Assembly (NCBI RefSeq): GCF_001659785.1
Contig: NZ_CP015961.1
Span: 3,224,001 to 3,288,000 of the forward strand
Source of the DNA: Dietzia timorensis
GTDB taxonomy: Bacteria; Actinomycetota; Actinomycetes; Mycobacteriales; Mycobacteriaceae
Reading direction: 5' to 3'
Length of the DNA stretch: 64,000 bases
Shown: positions 60,140 through 64,000 of the stretch, piece by piece
How positions within the stretch are numbered: the first letter of the stretch is position 1
Layout: each line of letters starts with the position of its first letter
Program-made: the position numbers and the translations under genes
Notes under the pieces: generated by a model
Told to the model about the DNA's origin: nothing
What the model saw: the letters and a program-made list of their open reading frames with translations, nothing else
Databases searched by the model: none

Positions 60140-60163
60140 TAAAAGCGGTGGGCAGCGCGAGCG

Positions 60164-61447
60164 CTAGTTCTTGCGGCGGGTGACGAAGAATCCGCCGACG
60201 ATGAAGAGCAGGCCGATGATGCCCAGGCTTATCGGGAGGGTGCGCCCATACAGGGTGACCCGCGAATCGCTTTCCTGGGACCGCTCGACCGCACGATCGA
60301 TGGTCGGCTGATCCCAGGCGCCGACGTACGAGAACGCGGTGCGGGTCGGCTGCTGCTTCTCCTGCTCGACGGCCGCTTTGTCGGCGAAGAACTCATCCGC
60401 CGCGCCCTGATCCTCGGCGAAGAACTGGAACTGGTCCTCGCGACCCTTGAGGATCTGCCCCGTCGACTTCGACACCGAGATGGTGCGCTCGTTGGTGTAA
60501 AAGCGATTCATCCGGACCTCGCGGTTGGGATCGCCGTCGAGGCCCCAGGCGCCGGCGGTGCCGCTGATCCGGTAGGACGCGAGAATCGAGTTCACGGCCT
60601 GGGAGAAGCCGGGGTTGATGGCCTGGAAGTGCGCGGCGATCGAGTCGTACATGTTGATCGGCCCGACTTCTTGCCGGTAGACGTTCACCGGAACGCCGTC
60701 GACCTCGGACTCCTCGACGAAATGGATGGGGTTCGTGGTGAAGGTGGAGGCGTCGAAGTAGTCGTAGTCCTCCTCCTTCGGATCGAACGGCCACTTGTAC
60801 TGCAGGCCCTCGCGGTGGAACTCGGCCGGCGCCTCGCCGGTGGTCTCCGCGTCGACGAGCTCGACCGAGCCGTTGTTGCCCTCGATCGGCTCGGCGGTCT
60901 TGCGGTCCATGGTCACGCGGTCCTTGGTCGCCTGAACGAGCGCACCCTCTTCGTCGCCCTCGTCGAGCCGGTCCTGGCGCAGCACGGACTGCGAGGCCTG
61001 GAAGGTAACGGTGTCCTTATCGCCAGGCTCGACCGCGTACACCTGGCGTTGCGCGACGGTGGGGACACCGGCCTCCATGAAGCAGGACATCGGCAGCGGC
61101 GCGTCCTCCGGAGCCTCCTCGGGCTGCGCCTCCTCGCCTTCGCCCTCGGCCGGCGCCTCGGCATCTTCGCCTTCGCCCTCTTCCTCAGGGGACGGCGGAC
61201 GGCATTCTTCGCGCTCGGCGTTGCCCGGCGTCGGCTCGCCTGCTGCGAAATTCGCGCCGACCAGAAGGTTCGCCGGGGCTTCCTCGGTGATCGTCAATGA
61301 ATCGAGATCGAGCGGCGTGACCTTCTGGCTCGGCACGACCGCGAACACGAGCATCAGCGCCAACGTGATGAGAAACGCGCCCAAACCGAAGAAAATGGCT
61401 GGCAGCGCGAGGCGCGTCTTACTCCCCCGCGGCGAGTGGGATGTCAT
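60164..61447 (-). CDS. DUF3068 (PorA-family) membrane protein, Rv0227c-like
   Basis: The 427-residue protein has one membrane segment at each end (about 14-36 and 402-422) and a large exterior domain. FDASTFTTNPIHFVEESEVDG and NRFYTNERTISVSKSTGQILKG are conserved-looking DUF3068 parts. Homologues (Rv0227c/MSMEG_0317 and a corynebacterial relative) are linked to lipomannan/lipoarabinomannan maturation, to my knowledge. An unusual Glu/Pro/Ala-rich insertion occupies about 75-115. AGGAG lies 8 nt before ATG 61447; a longer frame of 151 extra codons is rejected. Confidence 0.82.
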   Translation of the reverse strand: MTSHSPRGSKTRLALPAIFFGLGAFLITLALMLVFAVVPSQKVTPLDLDSLTITEEAPANLLVGANFAAGEPTPGNAEREECRPPSPEEEGEGEDAEAPAEGEGEEAQPEEAPEDAPLPMSCFMEAGVPTVAQRQVYAVEPGDKDTVTFQASQSVLRQDRLDEGDEEGALVQATKDRVTMDRKTAEPIEGNNGSVELVDAETTGEAPAEFHREGLQYKWPFDPKEEDYDYFDASTFTTNPIHFVEESEVDGVPVNVYRQEVGPINMYDSIAAHFQAINPGFSQAVNSILASYRISGTAGAWGLDGDPNREVRMNRFYTNERTISVSKSTGQILKGREDQFQFFAEDQGAADEFFADKAAVEQEKQQPTRTAFSYVGAWDQPTIDRAVERSQESDSRVTLYGRTLPISLGIIGLLFIVGGFFVTRRKN

Positions 61448-61630
61448 GCAACAGGCTCCTTTTCGGCGTGACCTCCCAGCACGTTCACCGACGTCAAGCG
61501 GGGCCGGAGGATACTCGTTCTGCAAGGCAAGCGTCGATTTGTCGTTCTGTGAAGTATAAACGTGTCCAGCCTCACGCTGCGAACCGGCGCGGCGTGTAGC
61601 CCAGCGGAATGCGAATATATGAGGCGGACG

Positions 61631-62890
61631 ATGAACACCCCAGCACAGCACGAGACGCCTCCAGCGCCGCCGGCCACCGCCGCGGCGCCGCTTCGCACGG
61701 CCAAAGGATTCATCCCGCCGCTCGAGGGAATGCGCGCGCTCGCCGCGTTCGGCGTCCTCACCACGCACGTCGCCTTCCTCACCGCCACATCCACCGGCTC
61801 CCCGCTCGCCCGCGTGTGGGGTCGCTTCGACCTCTGGGTCGCGGTGTTTTTCGCGCTGTCCGGATTTCTGTTGTGGCGCCGCCACGCCAACACCGCCCAT
61901 GACGGCGGAGAGAGCTCACGCCCGGGCCGCCCGCAGCGCCCGGTGCGCGAGTACTACCGCTCGCGCCTGGTGCGCATCATGCCCGCCTATCTCGTCGTCG
62001 TCCTCGTCGCCATGCTGGCGCTGCCGGAGAACGTCGGCATCGGGATCGGCGAATGGGTGGCCAACCTGGCTCTCGTCCAGGTACTCGTGCCCGGGGCACT
62101 CGTCGCCGGTCTCACCCACGCCTGGTCGCTATCGGTGGAGGCGGCCTTCTATGTCGTGCTGCCGCTGCTGTGGCTCGCGCTGGCGCCGCTGCGCGGAGAC
62201 CGCGCGAAATGGCGGGTGCCACTGATTCTCGGCATCGCCGCCGTCAGCCTCGCGTGGGCGTACGTGCCGTGGGAGGCGGCCGGCCTTCCCGCCGGAATCA
62301 ACCCGCATACGCTCCCCGCCGCGTTCGCTTCGTGGTTCGCGGTCGGCATCCTGCTCGCCGAGTTCACCGCCGCGCCGCCTCGCGCGCTGCTCGCGCTCTA
62401 CCGGGCCCCGTGGTCGAAGTGGGCGTGGTGGGCCGCGGCGGCACTGATCTTCCTCACCACGACGAGCACCCGCCTCTACACCGAGGGCTTCGTGCAGGCG
62501 AGCCCCGCCGAATTCGCCGGGCGCACCGGCTCGGGCGCGCTCATCGCGTGGTGCCTTCTCTCGCCGATCGTTCTCGCCGGTCCCGCGGCGCGCTTCCGGT
62601 TCCTGGGTTCGCGCCCCATGCTCGCTCTCGGTCGCTGGTCCTACGGTATTTTCCTGTGGCACATGGTCGTGCTCCAGCTGCTCTTCGGCGTGCTCGGGGT
62701 GCCGATGTTCGGCGGCCACATGCCGATCATGTGGATCGCGACCGCCGCGGTGACGATCGTCGTGTCCGCGGCGAGCTACGCGTGGATCGAGGAACCCGCC
62801 AGACGCGCGGCCGGTCAGGCCCCGCTGCGGCCGGTAGTGCCCGCGTCGGCGCCCGGTTCGGCATCGGGCTCCGGCGCGCGGCGCGGGTAG
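61631..62890 (+). CDS. tmaT: Acyltransferase-3 protein, probable mycolate acetyltransferase TmaT
   Basis: The 419-residue membrane protein has ten hydrophobic segments and begins its conserved part GFIPPLEGMRALAAFGVLTTHVAF, with the AT3 His. HAWSLSVEAAFYVVLPLL and the final IEEPARR complete the pattern. The homologue beside AftD and Rv0227c (TmaT, Rv0228) acetylates trehalose monomycolate before MmpL3 transport. ATG 61631 is preferred because GAGGCGG precedes it; ATG 61619 or GTG 61562 are possible. The 3' end overlaps the aftD 3' end by 76 bases on the opposite strand. Confidence 0.75.
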   Translation: MNTPAQHETPPAPPATAAAPLRTAKGFIPPLEGMRALAAFGVLTTHVAFLTATSTGSPLARVWGRFDLWVAVFFALSGFLLWRRHANTAHDGGESSRPGRPQRPVREYYRSRLVRIMPAYLVVVLVAMLALPENVGIGIGEWVANLALVQVLVPGALVAGLTHAWSLSVEAAFYVVLPLLWLALAPLRGDRAKWRVPLILGIAAVSLAWAYVPWEAAGLPAGINPHTLPAAFASWFAVGILLAEFTAAPPRALLALYRAPWSKWAWWAAAALIFLTTTSTRLYTEGFVQASPAEFAGRTGSGALIAWCLLSPIVLAGPAARFRFLGSRPMLALGRWSYGIFLWHMVVLQLLFGVLGVPMFGGHMPIMWIATAAVTIVVSAASYAWIEEPARRAAGQAPLRPVVPASAPGSASGSGARRG

Positions 62891-64000
62891 TCCAGCGCCC
62901 CGCGGGCGAACACCACGGCGAGCGCGGCCAACGCAAGCAGCTGCGCGGCGATCGAATCACCGCCCCACTCGGTCCCCGGCCACGGCTCGCGCGCAACGAG
63001 CATCGCGGCGACGCCGAGGGCCCCGGCGATAAGGACGGGCGCGGCCCGCCGTGGGAGCACACGCAGACCCGCGACGGCGGCAGCGAATAGCGCAAGTCCG
63101 GGCACGCCGCCGATGACGACGCCGGTAACCGCTCCCCCGGCCAGCCACCAGCGCCTCGAGCCTCTGCGGGGTTCGCTGGCGGCGCCCGCCCGGTCGTGGC
63201 CGCGCGCAAGCAACAGCCACAGCACGAGGATCAGCGCGAACGGTCCGGTGGAGAGAGCGGCGCGGTAGTAGCCGTCGAGAGGGAAGTCCATGACGATCTT
63301 CGCGCCCGCATCGACCCCGGCGGGAAGAATCCAGCCCTGCTGCCAACCGCCGACGGGGATCGGCGTGAGTTCGGATTCGCCGTCTGCGGAGACAAGGCGC
63401 GCATTCCATCCGGTGTTGTACGACTGCGGCACAACAAGCAGGGTCCCCGCGTCGCCGGTGCGAGTGGTCAGCTCGAGGACGCGGCGCGCGGGACCGTCCT
63501 CCTCGACGACGGTGTTCGCGCGGTCCTGTGCGGCCTCGCCGAGCGCCGGATCGCCCGCCCGCGCCGAGGCCGGGGACAGTTCGAGCCCATCGACGCTGAG
63601 CGCGGGGCCCGGTTCAACGGTGACCGTACCCTCGCCCGCCGGAAGGCGTGCCGGCGCGTCGCCGCAGGGCGCAGCGAGGACGGGTTCGCCGCGGCGCAGC
63701 GCGTCGACCGTGGTCGTCACCGTCATTCGCGTTTCGGACGCGACCTCGCCGTGGGCGTCGCGGACCCGAATCACGGGGCCCTCCGAGCACGGCACGCGGA
63801 TCGGTTCCTCGCCGGTCCCGAGCGGCCGGGCAAGTGGGAGCCCATCGGTGCCGAGCAGGCGCACGTCCCCGATCGCGGGCGGGCGGGCGTCGAAGCCGGA
63901 ACCCGCATCGTTGCGCACGACCGAGTATTCGAGCACGCGAATGGTGGCCTCCGAGGCCGTGGCGTCCGGGATATCGAGGATCCACGAGCCATCGGTTTCG
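62815..64000 (-). CDS. aftD: Alpha-(1->3)-arabinofuranosyltransferase AftD, C-terminal part
   Basis: Only the last 395 codons lie in the window; the frame is open to base 64000. The sequence has a beta-rich carbohydrate-binding-like region, then SYNTGWNARLV and GGWQQGWILPAGVD. A C-terminal set of four membrane segments and an acidic Pro/Gly tail follow. These are C-terminal landmarks of AftD (DUF3367), a GT-C enzyme of about 1300 residues that transfers arabinofuranose in arabinogalactan and lipoarabinomannan. Its place at the end of the Rv0224c-Rv0228 series supports the call. Confidence 0.8.
   Translation of the reverse strand, partial: ETDGSWILDIPDATASEATIRVLEYSVVRNDAGSGFDARPPAIGDVRLLGTDGLPLARPLGTGEEPIRVPCSEGPVIRVRDAHGEVASETRMTVTTTVDALRRGEPVLAAPCGDAPARLPAGEGTVTVEPGPALSVDGLELSPASARAGDPALGEAAQDRANTVVEEDGPARRVLELTTRTGDAGTLLVVPQSYNTGWNARLVSADGESELTPIPVGGWQQGWILPAGVDAGAKIVMDFPLDGYYRAALSTGPFALILVLWLLLARGHDRAGAASEPRRGSRRWWLAGGAVTGVVIGGVPGLALFAAAVAGLRVLPRRAAPVLIAGALGVAAMLVAREPWPGTEWGGDSIAAQLLALAALAVVFARGALDYPRRAPEPDAEPGADAGTTGRSGA

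Noticed and set aside
1-64000. CRISPR arrays, tRNA/rRNA genes, insertion sequences, prophage or replication origin
   Set aside because: No regularly spaced direct repeats, cloverleaf sequences, transposase or integrase motifs, phage structural genes or DnaA-box clusters were seen.

Overview
The window is high-GC actinobacterial DNA (about two thirds G+C by eye). It almost certainly comes from a mycolic-acid-containing member of the Mycobacteriales (Corynebacterium, Dietzia or Mycobacterium relatives). The evidence is a mycolate/arabinogalactan gene set from about 40 kb to the right edge: mmpL3, an Rv0207c-type NYN gene, trmB, Rv0224c/Rv0225/Rv0226c/Rv0227c/Rv0228-type genes and the C-terminal part of aftD. 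No rRNA, tRNA, CRISPR array, insertion sequence or prophage gene was recognised, so the genus is left open.

Layout: 1-4.3 kb holds a truncated SRPBCC gene and an ectoine-type uptake operon (ehuB, then ehuCDA after a hairpin and a possible internal promoter). 4.4-11.1 kb holds fabH, two SGNH hydrolases, a low-complexity lipoprotein, an acyltransferase-3 protein, an alpha/beta hydrolase and a Nudix hydrolase. 11.2-15.4 kb holds an unrecognised Rossmann-like protein, PspA and a long NYN-domain protein. 15.8-23.5 kb holds two 46-residue peptides, a TetR regulator, a MacB-like ABC transporter, a pseudouridine synthase, a universal stress protein, a GNAT protein and an Rv0909-like protein. 23.6-26.8 kb holds TetR, sortase E, a 51-residue membrane protein and two lipoproteins. 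A probable 6C small RNA lies near 27.0 kb, followed by tandem L,D-transpeptidases and a ugpAEBC-type importer (29.5-34 kb). Then come marR, an M13 peptidase, a GH25 muramidase, a class III cyclase, DUF3054 and a YbhN-like protein (34-41.5 kb).

Envelope locus: MmpL3 exports trehalose monomycolate, the TmaT-like acyltransferase is predicted to acetylate it, and AftD adds arabinofuranose in arabinogalactan and lipoarabinomannan. The DUF3068 protein, Rv0226c-like protein, GT4 glycosyltransferase, PAP2 phosphatase and flippase probably act on lipid-linked intermediates. A two-component system and an ECF sigma factor paired with an anti-sigma-like membrane protein sit inside this locus.

Most unusual signals: (i) the 12-mer TCCGACGTCATA occurs five times, four of them intergenic, and two (possibly three) lie at exactly the same distance from a -10 box; (ii) about sixteen genes have a TANNNT or CANNNT box 6-8 nt before the start codon, suggesting widespread leaderless transcription; (iii) a C-rich-loop small RNA with its own promoter and terminator; (iv) two 46-residue peptides of identical length, one too short to be called by usual cut-offs; (v) an ECF sigma factor next to a Ser/Thr-rich membrane protein that could be an atypical anti-sigma factor.
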